The notes under the pieces: generated by a model
Told to the model about the DNA's origin: nothing
Seen by the model: the letters and a program-made list of their open reading frames with translations, nothing else
Databases searched by the model: none
Translations under genes and position numbers: made by a program
Part shown: positions 51,701 to 62,638 of the stretch, piece by piece
Layout: every line of letters begins with the position of its first letter
How positions within the stretch are numbered: position 1 is the stretch's first letter
DNA from: Stenocarpella maydis
Lineage: Eukaryota > Ascomycota > Sordariomycetes > Diaporthales > Diaporthaceae
Reading direction: 5' to 3'
Assembly (NCBI GenBank): GCA_002270565.1
Contig: NQMI01000057.1
Coordinates: forward strand, 186,001-250,000
DNA: 64,000 bases

Positions 51701-52589
51701 GCAATAGTGTCTTAAACAAGACCCCAGCTATTTCTCCCAAACGACGGCAGTTCCTTTTGCTTTTTAGACACGCGGGGTTGATCTCCGATTCACATTACCA
51801 CCATGGACACTACGACGACATTGTTCACGTTCATGCTGTGAGTGTTCCTAATCTTTTCTTTTCTCTTCTCTTTTTTTTTTTTTTTTGCTTCCGAGCAGCC
51901 GATGATTTTCATTTGCCATATCTCTATATGCTTTTTTCTACTTGCCTTGCTGCAATTTCATAGAGTTCTGCTATTCGCATTCCCCCCACCGGCCAATCAT
52001 CACCTCCCTCACCTGCCTTGCTCTGCTCTGCCTTCGTCCCCCAAACTACCTTGGGCAGCACCGTTTTCCTTGCTTTTGGCCAACATGTTTCGGTTTCGGC
52101 GGCGAGGAGCGTCGTGAGTATTTGATATTTATAAATCCTTCCTCATCACCAACACAGCATCCCTACCCGTACTTGTACTGTGCTTTTCTCGCCAGGAGTG
52201 GGCTTAGGATCTGATCCCTGTCCAATGCTCTGTCCGGCTATCAGCACAGCCGTGCGGGTACCTGAAGGTTCTTTCGCGGCCAGTCAGGTCAGCCTCAATA
52301 CCCATTGGGCAAAGATGCTTTTCTGGGGTTCTCGTTAAGTTTTCCTTGCGAGCCACATGGCCTGCCTGTTATCCACCAGGCGGCCGCCCTACCGGGCGTC
52401 TCAGGACACCGGGAAATTGGCACCTGAGCCGGCTAAGCCGGAGAGGCTGAAGCCTATTGCCCAGCTGGCTCCACGCTGTCAGCAAGAAGCCTGGGAATCA
52501 TCGGGCTCAATTATAAATAAAACAGCCATGTTCCCCCCCCGGATTTTGGCTGACTGGTAACTACAACAACAGTGAAACACATCCCTCAG

Positions 52590-54047
52590 TACGATCAGTC
52601 TCGCTAGTTGGTTCTTGGGACAACTTCGAAAGACCATACACAATGGAACGCGACAGCCGACGCGACCGAAGGCAATGGCGTGGATGCTATGTTTTCAAAG
52701 ACGTCATTTGTGATGGAGAGCGGCCAGGATCATCTCGAAGGAATGGGGGCCTGAAGATGGGCCAGCCCTATTATTATTATGTGAGTGGCTGGCTGTGTCT
52801 TGGTTGACGTTCCCTGCCAGGCCCTTTGGCCCACTAACACCGAATAGTATGAGTTGGACGGCCACGTCGAGACTCATGATCCTTCGCTTCCCACCACCAC
52901 GAAGTGCCCATATTTACCTGGCCAGACTGTAAATATGATGTGGGTGCCCACAGAGAAGTCGGACAGGAAACGAAGCGCATCTCTCAGCTCAGTACGACAC
53001 GAGGACTTCAGGACGATGTCGCCCACGGACAAGTACAATGCTCCCCGGTCGGTCCCTGCCGCACCGGAGCTATTGAACCCTTCCTACCGGCCCGCGACCT
53101 CGCACCAGGTGCTGCCCGTCCGGACTCTTCAGCACAAGCGGCCTGACCGCTCCGTATCACCAACCCCGAGCTGGTGGTCACCACGGAAGCTCTTCAGCCG
53201 CAAGAACAGCGTGTCGTCACAGGCTAGCAGCGACAGAAATTCAGACGATGCATCGGTGACGGGATCAGTGTATGGTGATGAGCGCAGACCTAGCATTGTA
53301 TCTTCATCTTCAGAAGGTAGCCGGACTCGGCCCATGTCACCGGACTCGCTACGCAGGTTCCTCTCCGACGCCACAGCAGTGGTGGCACCACCAGTCGACG
53401 CCGCAGAGCGTCTCTTCTTATCCATCCCCGACGATATCGTCGAGGAGGACGATGAAAACTTCGCAACATCGGCCCTTTCGGAGACCAGCCCCAAGACAAT
53501 CCTGTCGCCGCCTCCGCCTGTTTCTCGCAACCACTCAGCAGGCACTCTCCGCCGGGGGATTCCCAAGAACGAGTCGGTCGTTACGCTCACCGCACCAAAG
53601 CCCGCAACAGCCATCTCACGGCCACAACCATTCACATTCGACGACGAGGAAGACACCCCTACTTCCCGCTTCTCGATCTCGTCCGACGAGGGCTCCATCT
53701 ATGGGGATGACGAGGCAGATAGCGTGTCACCCGGAACGGATGCCGACGCCGAGATCCCGTCCTTTTACCACTCTGACGCTGAGGAAGATGAGACAGACTC
53801 GGACATCATCTCACCACCCGATGCTTTCCAGTCATCCCAGTCGGGCCCGACAATGGGCCACGAGTTGCTCGAGCGGTCGCTCGCGGACGCGTTCCAGGGC
53901 TACCGCCTGCCGCGCACGTCCATGGACGGCAGCAACAAGGTCCCTGTCTCCGTCGTTCCCAACCCCCCACTATTGGATGCCCCTGCTGGCTCGGTGGTTG
54001 ACGACTTCATGAGCGAGATGAGCTACTTCCAGAGCAAGTGGATCTAG
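52590..54047 (+). CDS. Fungal protein with AMPK-type glycogen-binding-like N-terminus (5' end incomplete)
   Basis: Two exons are supported: 52590-52780 and 52848-54047, joined over a 67-bp intron (GTGAGT..TAG) inside a run of Tyr codons (YYYY-YELDG). The first has an acceptor (CCCTCAG) and opens RSVSLVGSWDNFERPYTMER. The pattern of a strand, GSWDNF, GGLKMG..YYYYYELDG and HDPSLP resembles an early-set/AMPK-beta carbohydrate-binding fold found in a conserved family of fungal proteins of unknown function. The next conserved block is CPYLPGQTVN. The remainder (~350 residues) is Ser/Pro/Asp-rich and probably disordered, with many possible phosphosites, ending in a conserved-looking FMSEMSYFQSKWI. 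The frame at 52590 is phase-split, so at least one upstream exon must exist if that acceptor is used. Translation from the ATG at 52643 would delete part of the fold. Confidence 0.7.
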
Positions 54048-55997
54048 ACGTGCTTGCCGCTCCTTGCCTACATACACATCTACATACTACCGCACTACAA
54101 CTGTACCTACCATCTCTTTCTCATGTACCTTGGTCACCATTTTCATTTGTCACAACAACATGCATGGCACGGAGTCGGATCAAAAGCAAGCGAGCGCGAA
54201 ACTGAGGAAAACACCCACTGTCTCCCAATTTGTCAAGAGAGGAGACAGATTTCTATATTTCTGTTTTGTAGCTTATTTTACACATTTTCCTCATCACCAA
54301 CTTCAATACCCAGGGCTTAATCCTACTCTTTTGCAACATTTGACGGGGCGGAGCGGGGAAAGGTGGTGTGCACATCGGTTGGGATGGGTAACGACGGGAT
54401 GCCTGGGACTCAACTGGTGGAACCGGTCGGTTGGTGTTACTGGCGAAGGCAGTTGATAGAAGAGGGTCTGAACAATCAAAACATTGACGGAGCCAGGCGT
54501 GCCACTGGCATACTTCGATTTTGTGATATTCCACTGCATGTGACAAGAGCCGAGGCGTATTTACGGCGATGATTCGGTTGCAACATACGGGCATTGTCGC
54601 GCACGCGACGCGGGATCTGAGCTGAGCCATGCTGCCAGGCTAGCCGATCGCTCAGTCACCAAAGGCTCCAGCCACGTGGGTTTCTTCATGCCTCAACCAC
54701 TGCCGATTTTACACTAGCCGCCCTGCAGATCAATCGCCCCCACCCACACGAGCGCTCATGTAGTGTACTCGCAAGTTCGGGTCGGGGCCCTATCAAGCGC
54801 CGCGTAACCCAACGGGAGGGAGGGGAGGTCCGTAGGGCAGCGAATATCCCTGGCGGTCCGGCGGTCGATCGATAGACTTCTCTCATCCCACGACGCGCGT
54901 ATTACTGACCCTCCCCTCCCCCTTCTCGACGATCCGGTCCCATGGACAAGTCACACGAGCGATATCTGGACGTCTATACGGTAGAGGGGCTATTTTTCAA
55001 AGTTTCAGGGTCCTAAAGCTTGTTTTCTTCTCGGGCCTTCCTTGGAGACCGAGCGCACTGAAGCTGTCAGAAGGCGAGTCATTGCGTTGGGTCTAGGGTT
55101 TTAAGGTTTCTCGCGTGCGAACCCACGTGGCTGCTTGGTGTGACCCAGGCCAGGGCGTTAATCTCTGCATGCTGGAATCCTCGGAGTTGTTGGCTTGTAT
55201 CGAAGGCAATGTTGCAATGCAGATTCGTTCTTTCATTTCCTGTTCTTATTCGTATATTGATTTGCTTGAAGCTCAGGTATCAGCTGTTGCCTTACCATTG
55301 ATACCCAATCTGACGCATTAAACCATGGCCGACCCATGTCAGACCCTCGCGCGATTGGTCTGGGGATGGAATCATACGTCTTCCATGACCCCTTTTGGAG
55401 GCATAACTCGGGTGAATACGCGGAGGCCTCGCTCCAGAACATCCAATATGATTATGCACACAGCCGTGCCATTAGTTAACTCTCCTCGCTAACTAACGGA
55501 CATAAAATATGCGGATTGGCTGCTTGTTTGAACTGGTTGTATACCTTATGGCCCTCCAATGAGCAGGGAACACAATGGTCGTCTCATTGTGACAGGAGAC
55601 AGATTGTGCCAATTTCAGTCATCAATCAGATGATTTCACAAACCCCCTCGTCCTTGCACTCAATGGCAATTCGGGATCCAAGCGAGTCAAATTGGCAGGA
55701 CCGCGTTACAACGCAGTGCTGAAGCAGAATTGTAGAGCCTCCATGCCTGACCCAGAACAAGACCTTGATGGTCGTGTCACGTCCGAAGTACGAGACAATA
55801 CCTGGGGATGGAGGTCAGCACCTCTAATCAGATATGTATGTTGATGAGTACCTGGTTTCATTGTTAATCCGGGCACAATTCACTGCTTTTTTTTATTAAA
55901 AAAAATTTACTTTAAATAAAAAGGATGAAGACCTGCGGCGCTCCCCTCATACAGTTGTAAATGCTCAAATGTATAATATAACAAGTAAAGCCAAAAA
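54048..55997. other. Intergenic region between the glycogen-binding-like gene and tRNA-Ser
   Basis: 1.95 kb with no supported coding frame. The final ~130 bases before the tRNA become AT-rich (TTTTTTTATTAAAAAAAA near 55888). Confidence 0.5.
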
Positions 55998-56099
55998 CGA
56001 CGCCGGCATGATTCGAACATGCGCCTCCGAAGAGAATAGATAACCAGAGTTAAGTGTGGAATTCTAGTCTATCGCATTAGACCACTCTGCCACGGCGCC
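55998..56099 (-). tRNA. tRNA-Ser(AGA) with a ~20-nt intron
   Basis: Read on the minus strand from 56099. The acceptor strand GGCGCCG pairs with CGGCGTC, followed by discriminator G at 55998. The D arm contains GGCAGAGTGGTCTAATGC. The anticodon stem-loop is ATAGA-CTAGAAA-TCTAT with anticodon AGA. An intron of about 20 nt (roughly 56061-56042) interrupts after position 37, the standard site for nuclear tRNA introns. A long variable arm (TCTCTTCGGAGGC) and the T loop TTCGAATC complete a class II tRNA of 82 nt. A T run (55997-55993 on the minus strand) is the Pol III terminator. It lies at the border of the transposon-rich region. Confidence 0.93.
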
Positions 56100-56271
56100 T
56101 GGACAAAAGGTTGTAGAACGGGAGGACTACAAACATCCGACAGTAAGCAGTGTGTCTAGCTAAAAAGTAGGAGTTACAGCTAGGTGCAAGGGCTAGTGCA
56201 GTTGGGCCCACGGTTACTCATGGGCCCCCTTATCAAGAAGCCCCTCCTGCCTTGTATTAATAGCCTAAGTG
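56100..56271. other. Upstream flank of tRNA-Ser leading into repeats
   Basis: Short flank containing an inverted repeat TGGGCCCA / TGGGCCC (56203-56210 and 56221-56227) with a ~10-nt loop. The first LTR-like copy starts just after it. Confidence 0.5.
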
Positions 56272-56851
56272 TGGCAATAGTAGTGTGCAACAGCACATTG
56301 GTGGGCTATCGCTACAGCCACCGTACTGTAGCCAGAGGGCGTAGTTGCTTACTAAGCAACTACCACCCACTATATAGACCCGAGATAGCTGGCGGGCTAC
56401 GCCCACTGCACCCACTACTCGAAAGACAGAGAGAGAAATACAAGAACAACACCCCACTCATATTGCAATACATAACCCATCCAACACTAATCAGTGGTTG
56501 CAAGGGCAACTACAGATTAGCAAGGATTAAAGAGATAGATTATTACTACTTTAATAGTAGCTATACTAACAGTACTAACGGCATTACTCCTTAAAGACAC
56601 TCCGGTGGTCTTTAGCAACATTATCACTATCTATTATAAGAAGAAGAGGGCTCTACATACATAATGCTATACTCCACCTTTATCCCACATACGTTTATCA
56701 CGCCCTAAGTATTATCAGAAAGCAACCGCGGAATGCATAAGGCTATATAATATTGCCAACCTATAGCTACTCTTGAAGATAACGCTAGAAATATTACTAC
56801 TTCAGCACCCATCAGCAACTACCCCAGCAATCCCCTCGGCAATCAGCTATA
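56272..56851 (+). repeat. LTR-like repeat, copy 1
   Basis: About 580 bp beginning TGTGGCAATAGTAGTGTGCA. A second copy with the same order of sequence lies at 57237-57827. The copies differ mainly by C/T and G/A transitions. The TG start and size suit an LTR, but the far boundary is uncertain because a single N follows at 56852. Confidence 0.65.
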
Positions 56852-57236
56852 NCTATATATATATTATAGGTCCGCTATAGTTGCTTAAGTAGTAGGGTGG
56901 TAGACTATAAAAATAACCCCTTAATTTTCTTTAAGAATTAAGAAGTTCTATACTTTAGGTAGTCCTTTTACAGTATTATTATCTTTATATTGCTTATTTT
57001 TTATATTTCTATATTAATAATTAATTATAAAAGTTTATATATAGCTCTTATATATTATTTTTATTACTATATCTACTTTATTAAATTAAACATTATTATT
57101 AGCTTTATAGTTTCTAGTATTTTAATATAGACTTTATTTTAAATTTATTTTTCCTAAATATATTATTTTCTAAATATAGCTTAAGCTCCTCTACTTTATA
57201 ACTCTTGTATAGCATTAATATTATAATTAATACTAC
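56852..57236. other. Extremely AT-rich spacer between the two LTR-like copies
   Basis: Almost only A and T for most of its length (TATATATA, TTTATTATT tracts). One undetermined base at 56852. No coding content; probably a heavily mutated remnant of transposon interior. Confidence 0.6.
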
Positions 57237-57827
57237 TGTAGCAATAGTAGTGTGCAACAGCACATTGGTGGGCTATCGCTACAGCCACCATACTGTAGCC
57301 ATAGGGTGTAGTCGCTTATTAAGCAACTACCACCCACTATATAGACCCGAGATGGCTGGCGGGCTACGCCCACTGCACCTACTACTCAAGAGAGATAGAG
57401 AGAATTATAACAACAACACCCCATTCGTATTGCAATACATAACCCATCCAACACTGATCAGTAGTTATAAGGGCAACTACAGATTAGCAAGGATTAAAGA
57501 GATAGATCATTACTGCTTTAATAGTAGCTGTACTAATGGTACTAACGGCATCACTCCTTAAAGACGCTCCGGTGGTCTTCAGCAATATCATTACTACTCA
57601 TTATAAGAAGAAGAGGGCTCTATATATATAACGCTATACTCTACCTTTATCCCACGCGCGTTTATTACGCCCTAAGTATCATTGGAAAGCAACCATAGAA
57701 TGTATAAGGCTGTATAATGTTGCCAACCTATGGCTACTCTTAAAGATAACGCTGGAGATATCACCACTTTGGCACCCATTAGCAACTACCCCGGCAATTC
57801 CCTCGGCAATTAGCTATACTAGCGGAG
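57237..57827 (+). repeat. LTR-like repeat, copy 2
   Basis: Begins TGTAGCAATAGTAGTGTGCA and is collinear with copy 1 to about CAATTAGCTATA. It precedes the gag-like remnant, so it may be that element's 5' LTR. Confidence 0.65.
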
Positions 57828-58700
57828 GTTAACCTTACCAGCTGGCAATTCTTTACTACCCCTGCTAACAGCTTACCCCTATATACTTACTACCCCTTAT
57901 TACCATCTTTTTTACCCCTACTTTACCCTAGCACACCCTTATTCTTTACTATAATACTATATATTAACTATATAATCTGCATATTATGATAATGAACCCC
58001 CATAATAAAGATAATACCCCTATACTATTAGCATTAACAGCTATACTAATAGTTACTACTAGTCTTAACCCTATTAACTTGTTAGATATGATTGAGGATA
58101 TATTACTTAGGGAGGCTACTGCTAAGATGAGCCTTAACCTTAGTCTATAGGGGGTAGATCTAGATCTAGATACTCTAAGTAACCTAAGACTATATGCAAT
58201 CCATCTTAATATCTATATGCAAGCATACTACTAAGTATATATAAGGCATATCAGCTAGGAAGTCTATATTAACTTTAAGGATAACTTTAGGGACTGGAAA
58301 GAGCAAATATTTAAAGTAATTTATTATAATATTCTTACTACCCTTAAGAAGATACTATAAAGTAAGGAAATATACCTATAAGTTAATAATAATGTAAAGG
58401 CCTTTGTAGAACTATTGGAGATAGATTCCCTACTAAAAGCCCCAGCATCTATATAATACTAGTACTAATAGATAATATAGTTAAAGAGATATTATAACTA
58501 TGTCCCCTTTGATAACAGTCTATCATTTAAGGAATGCTCACCAGTACCAAGCAGCAATAGAGGGATAGGCCTAAGTACCTACAGACCTATATTATAACCT
58601 ACTGCCCCAGCCATACCCAGATCTCAGTCCCCATCCCATTAGCTATAAGGCATATACAACTATGAGACTTCTGATGGCTATGGATTACTACTTAAGTGTA
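57828..58700 (+). pseudogene. Degenerate gag-like ORF of a retroelement
   Basis: From about 57989 the plus strand reads in short open blocks broken by stops. Recognisable pieces include NFKDNFRDWKEQIFKVIYY and a later Ser/Pro-rich stretch (KECSPVPSSNRGIGLSTY). The order of helical charged sequence followed by a Ser/Pro-rich tail is like retroelement gag proteins, but no zinc knuckle is seen, so the assignment is weak. It ends where the next LTR-like unit begins. Confidence 0.4.
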
Positions 58701-58784
58701 ATGATCAAAGGGTTTCCGAGTACGTTAAACCTGAAAGATCAAGGGTTTATGTTTGGAATACGTTATTAGGCGGTTATTGAGCAA

Positions 58785-59230
58785 TATTTGTTGACTAATA
58801 ATAATTACTAGCTATAAGGCTATCCAATGTTCGGATTGAATACTTAGATTGATGACTAAAGAGTCTGTTTTATGAAAACTATCTACTATAGTGATGACTA
58901 TATCTATATATATATTCTGACTCTTTATTCATATTTGGTAATGGCTTTGCTGGCTTCGTCTTGATAAACTAAAGCCGCCCTTCTGGCTTTATAGGCTTCA
59001 TTCTAACTAACTGAAGCTATGGTGGGTCCCTGACCCTAACCCTAATAAGGTGGTGTTATTAATTAGATTAGGTAGGGCGCTCTTTTCAGGGGCCATTTTT
59101 GTTTTGCAGGGCTATCTTTTATAGTAGTCAGCCGTTAATATGTGTTAGCTTATAATACTATCTCCCTCCTTGCTTTTTTTATCCTTAAAAGTATTTCATA
59201 AGTTATTCTTATTTATTTATACTTTTGTTT
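58785..59230 (+). repeat. LTR-like unit A (inverted partner at 63580-64000)
   Basis: The plus strand here and the minus strand from 64000 share a long collinear stretch: GACTAATAATAATTACTAG versus AACTAATAATGATTACTAG, then a shared GATTGAATA(C/T)TTAGATT, GACTCTTTA, ACCCTAACCCT(A/G)ATAAGG and TAATACTATCT(C/T)CCTCCTTGCTT. Differences are mostly transitions, with a few diverged blocks. The left boundary may extend to about 58697. Confidence 0.7.
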
Positions 59231-59339
59231 ACTCCTTCCTAATTTATTATATTAGGTAGGGTTACTAAGTCTTATATTTAGAAACCTGGTATTCTAAAGT
59301 TGATTACAAACCGCTACGCTCTATTACAGGTTATTATAG

Positions 59340-59890
59340 CGAACTGTATTGATATGTCAGCGTATTCTTCTTGCAAGTCTCAGGGGCTTAAGGAGAGCTG
59401 CTAAGCTTCTGAGTAGCACTCTAGTTGTTGTTACAAGTGTGTTCGTTAGAACTTTTCAGGATGCAATATACTTAGTCTATTTATTGCTAAGCTTCAAAAC
59501 ATTATAAAGTAGCGCTAGAAGCTTTATAATGAGATAAAGGCTATATACTTTAAGCTAGCTTGCTTAATTAAGCAGGATTGTATTTGGTTGGAGAAGCAAA
59601 AGCATGCGATATATTATAGTCTCTTACGGGTGGAGGAGTTAGAGCATATAGAAATAGAGGAGGCTAAAGTAGAGCAGGGGCGGATTACCAAGCAATCTGC
59701 TGAGGTCGCTCGCTAAAGTTCCACTAAGGAGGCTAGTAGGATAGTAGTGCAGAAGGCATAATTGCACTCTAAGGGTAAAGTAGGAGTTTTTGATTGGAGT
59801 TCCTTAATGGGTAGTGATACTAGTTGGTCTGAGTTTATAGGTACTAGTAATAAGGGTAGTGAAGGAAATGCGCCTATAGGTAGCTTATCT
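59340..59890 (+). pseudogene. Transposon-linked CxxC coiled-coil ORF, copy A (degenerate)
   Basis: Frame fragments read YSSCKSQGLKESC, then a CYKCVRQNFSGCN-like Cys cluster, then charged coiled-coil sequence (QKHAIYYSLLRVEELEHIE), broken by stops. The end (STKEASRIVVQKA, then HSKGKVGVFDWSSL) matches the copy on the opposite strand near 63.0 kb. I infer a small Cys-motif plus coiled-coil protein of the kind often repeated in fungal genomes next to Ty3/gypsy elements. Its function is unknown to me. Confidence 0.55.
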
Positions 59891-59949
59891 TAGTGCTTAA
59901 CTCTTGTTATTAGGAATGGAACTTATTTGATTATTATCTTAACTGGTCC

Positions 59950-62065
59950 TAATTCCTTAGTTATTTTTATTATAACTAATTTCTTATTAGTTATTTTTCT
60001 TATTTTAGCTATAAAGTCTAGGGTTTATTATATAGTTTCATTATAATATTGGTTTATTATAGCTCATTATGTATAGGGTTTTCAGGCTATATTCCTGGTT
60101 TCTAGGACTATTCTATGGTGGTTTGCGCATGGTACTTTTTGAGTTCATTATAATAATGGGTTAAGTTTTAAGCCAGTTCTTATGTATTTTTACTAGAGTT
60201 ATAGCCTTTCCACTTGATAAGATACTCCATTATCCCTTAATACTATCTTAAGTTTATAATGTTTTCTACTTTATATTTCTTATTATATTTATTAAGGGTT
60301 TTAATCTATATTTTAAGTTTTATATTTTTATATATTAGCTCTAAGAGTAAGATATAAAAGACTGGGTATTATTTTATCCCTTTAAGTAGTAAGAATTTAT
60401 AGTTAGTATTTGAAAGTTTTCTTGAAATTTTAAAAGGGCTGATTTTCTTATAGTTAAGCTTTTTATTAGGTTGCTTGGTTTTAATATTTTAGTAAAAGAG
60501 GTAGACCTTATCTCCCTCCTTAAGAATTAGTCCCTTAATTCTTTTCTAATTTATATATTTTAATATTTATTCTTATATAAAAGAAAGTTCTACTTAGATA
60601 TCCTTCTGGATTTATTTAATTTATATTGCTTTTTATTCCGCTGATTCCACTAGGATATTATCTAGTAGTAATTTGTAGTATGCCTGAGGTTTGTATCTGT
60701 AGAGTGTAAAGAAAGGTGACTGCTTAGTTGTGCTGGTAGTTACTCTATTATAGGCAAATTGTGCTAATGGTAGCAGTTCAACCCAATTATCCTGTAATTA
60801 GTTAATATAGTATTAAAGGTATTATTCTATAATTTAGTTGATTTATTCCGTTTGTCTATCTGTTTATAGATGTGCCATTATTAAGAGCTTGTGCCTTACT
60901 CTAAGTTGCTTTATTAGTAACTTCTAAAAGTTTGATATAAAGAGCTTGTCTCTATCTGAGATAATTTTATATAGCATTCTATAGTTACTTATGATGATTT
61001 ATAAGAATATATATGCAAGTTCTTCTATAGTACTGGCTTCCTTATATAGTATGAAGTATATATACTTACTTAGTCTACAAACCACTACTAGAATACTATC
61101 ATATAGTACTCTAGTTAAGGGTTCTTATAAGAGAGGTAGCTTGATAATAAAGTCCAGGCTAATGGATGACCATATAGCTGTGGGTATTAGTAAGGGTTTT
61201 AATAATCTATACGGTTTATATCTAGAGGCCTTATTTTTATTATATAAGTTATATTTGCTAATGATATCTTAAACCTTCTTTTTAAGGTTGGGGATCTAGT
61301 AGCTCTACTAAATCCTTTTGATTATTGCTATAATACCTTAGTGGCTATATACTAGTGCTTTATATATTTCTATAATTAACTTATCTTATTCCTTTAGATT
61401 GGTAGGGGTTTTTCTGGTTTAAAAGTTAACTTTAATTATAGCATCAAGTTTATAGTTAAGAATAAGGCTTCTATCTTCTTGGGTTTTAAATACTATCCAT
61501 TCTATAAGTAAATCCTTTTCCTAATGGTTGGGTCTTTAATTAAGTATATCTACTCTTGCATTTTTAACTCTATCCATATGGATAACCTTAATATTAAATT
61601 ATAATAAGAACTCTATATATCTAACTTATTATTTGTTAAGAGTCTTGGTTATTATAAAAGTTATGAGATTCTTATGATCCATATAGAGTTTAATCTGCTT
61701 TTTAGCTTCTATAAGGTAGTATTGCTATTCCTAGAATGCATATACTATAGCTATAAATTTCTTATCTAGTATGGTATAGTGGGTTTCTAGTCTATTAAAC
61801 TTCTTACTAAAGTTTATAATAATATATATCCTTCCTTGGTTGTCTTTTCAAGTAAGTTCTCTACTTATAGCATTATCTAAGGCGTCTGTATGGATTTTGA
61901 ATTCCTTCTCTGGGTTAGCTTCCTTAAGTATAGGGTCTTCCATAACTTTATTTTTAAGTATTTAGAAAGCTTATTATTCAGTATCTATCCATCTAAAGGC
62001 ATAATCCTTCTTAATAAGGTTTATTAATAATTTTATAATATTACTGTTTCTGATGAATTTGTGCT
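59950..62065 (-). pseudogene. Ty3/gypsy chromovirus pol remnant: RT tail, RNase H, integrase, chromodomain
   Basis: Read on the minus strand, the blocks appear in the Ty3/gypsy order. At ~62060-61950 is an RT C-terminal tail (KFIRNSNIIKLLINLIKKDY). RNase H follows (ANPEKEFKIHTDALDNAIS; then RLETHYTILDKKFIAIVYAF; YMDHKNLITFI). The integrase core is at ~61230-60750: ISLDFIIKLPL, ILVVVCRLSKY, ISDRDKLF and NWVELLPLAQFAYN. Near 60220-60110 is a chromodomain (MEYLIKWKGYNSSKNT then ELA). Many in-frame stops interrupt it; at the end of the chromodomain block a stop replaces the Trp expected after NT, as G-to-A decay would cause. Protease and the RT palm are missing. The element is inactive. Confidence 0.85.
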
Positions 62066-62273
62066 ATAGAATAGCATTCAGTTCAGCGTGTGTGTGTTTC
62101 GGCAGGGTCGCAGTATGGTGCTCTGAGGCGAATTGGGACGATTGACAATGGTCTGGACAACTTTGTATTGAATTAAGTTGGGCTTCTGTAAGCCCTCCTT
62201 ATATACCCTCCGACGTCGTCTCACCCCTGGGCACGCTGCGGTAGGCTCTGGTGCAAATTTGCAAATGCCGGAA
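62066..62273 (-). mobile_element. LTR-like fragment of a second, younger element
   Basis: On the minus strand the sequence starting TGTTGGAAGGGCGAATT (62290) runs through a TATATAAGGAGGG promoter-like stretch (~62207-62195) to a CACACACGCTGAAC end. The TG start, TATA box and size of ~200 bp suit a short LTR, but no partner of this part is seen. It interrupts the gypsy pol exactly at the RT tail. Composition is more GC-balanced than the flanks. Confidence 0.45.
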
Positions 62274-62637
62274 AATTCGCCCTTCCAACACACCATCTTT
62301 GGTTCCAAGCAACCAGCCAACCATAGCCCTAGCAATACCCAAATTAAGTACATATAAACTTCAGAAATCAAGCTATCCAATGCACTAAGTTATATACTTT
62401 TTGGGTAAGAAATAAGGGTAATGCAGAGGTCTGAATTAAGGTGCAAATGCAGGCCAAAATAATCGACTCACGGCCACCAAACTCATCTTGCGTCACGCAC
62501 GCACTGGGCGTACTTAGCGAAAATCGCCTGACTCGCAAGTCTAGGGTAACTCCTTGCTATGAAGTCTAGGGTAACTCCTTACAACGAAGTCTAGGGTAAC
62601 TCCTTGCACGGAGTACCAACGCCCTGCTGAGCGGTTC
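62274..62637. repeat. Tandem duplication unit 1 (~0.36 kb)
   Basis: Positions 62274-62559 match 62639-62924 with about five substitutions, nearly all transitions. Each unit then ends in three copies of AAGTCTAGGGTAACTCCTTG and the sequence CTGAGCGGTTC. Confidence 0.9.
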
Positions 62638-62638
62638 N
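62638..62638. other. Undetermined base at the repeat junction
   Basis: One N lies exactly between the two tandem units, so the assembly may have collapsed or wrongly joined repeats here. Confidence 0.9.

Larger units (their letters stand above)
45697..52589. other. 6.9-kb intergenic region with simple repeats; leader exons possible at the right end
   Basis: This is the longest gene-poor stretch in the euchromatic part. No frame shows a domain, and frames overlap on both strands. It contains an AAC microsatellite, an imperfect ~80-bp tandem repeat, short CA runs (49008-49023, 51269-51292) and several ACTCCGTAC motifs. From about 51.3 kb the sequence becomes pyrimidine-rich, as in long fungal leaders. 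Two ATG-started mini-exons end in perfect GTGAGT donors (51803-51837 and 52085-52113) and may belong to the next gene. Confidence 0.45.

Noticed and set aside
45697..51780. Several 100-200 codon open frames (for example 48852-49466 minus, 49736-50338 plus)
   Set aside because: They overlap on both strands, have Ser/Arg/Pro/Cys-rich random-like composition, and show no splice logic or domain.
59031..59050. CCCTAACCCTAA, telomere-like
   Set aside because: Only two partial hexamers, repeated as GGGTTAGGG in the inverted copy near 63745; it is part of the LTR-like unit and not a telomere.
60991..61272. 93-codon plus-strand frame in the transposon region
   Set aside because: It is antisense to the integrase core of the gypsy pol remnant.
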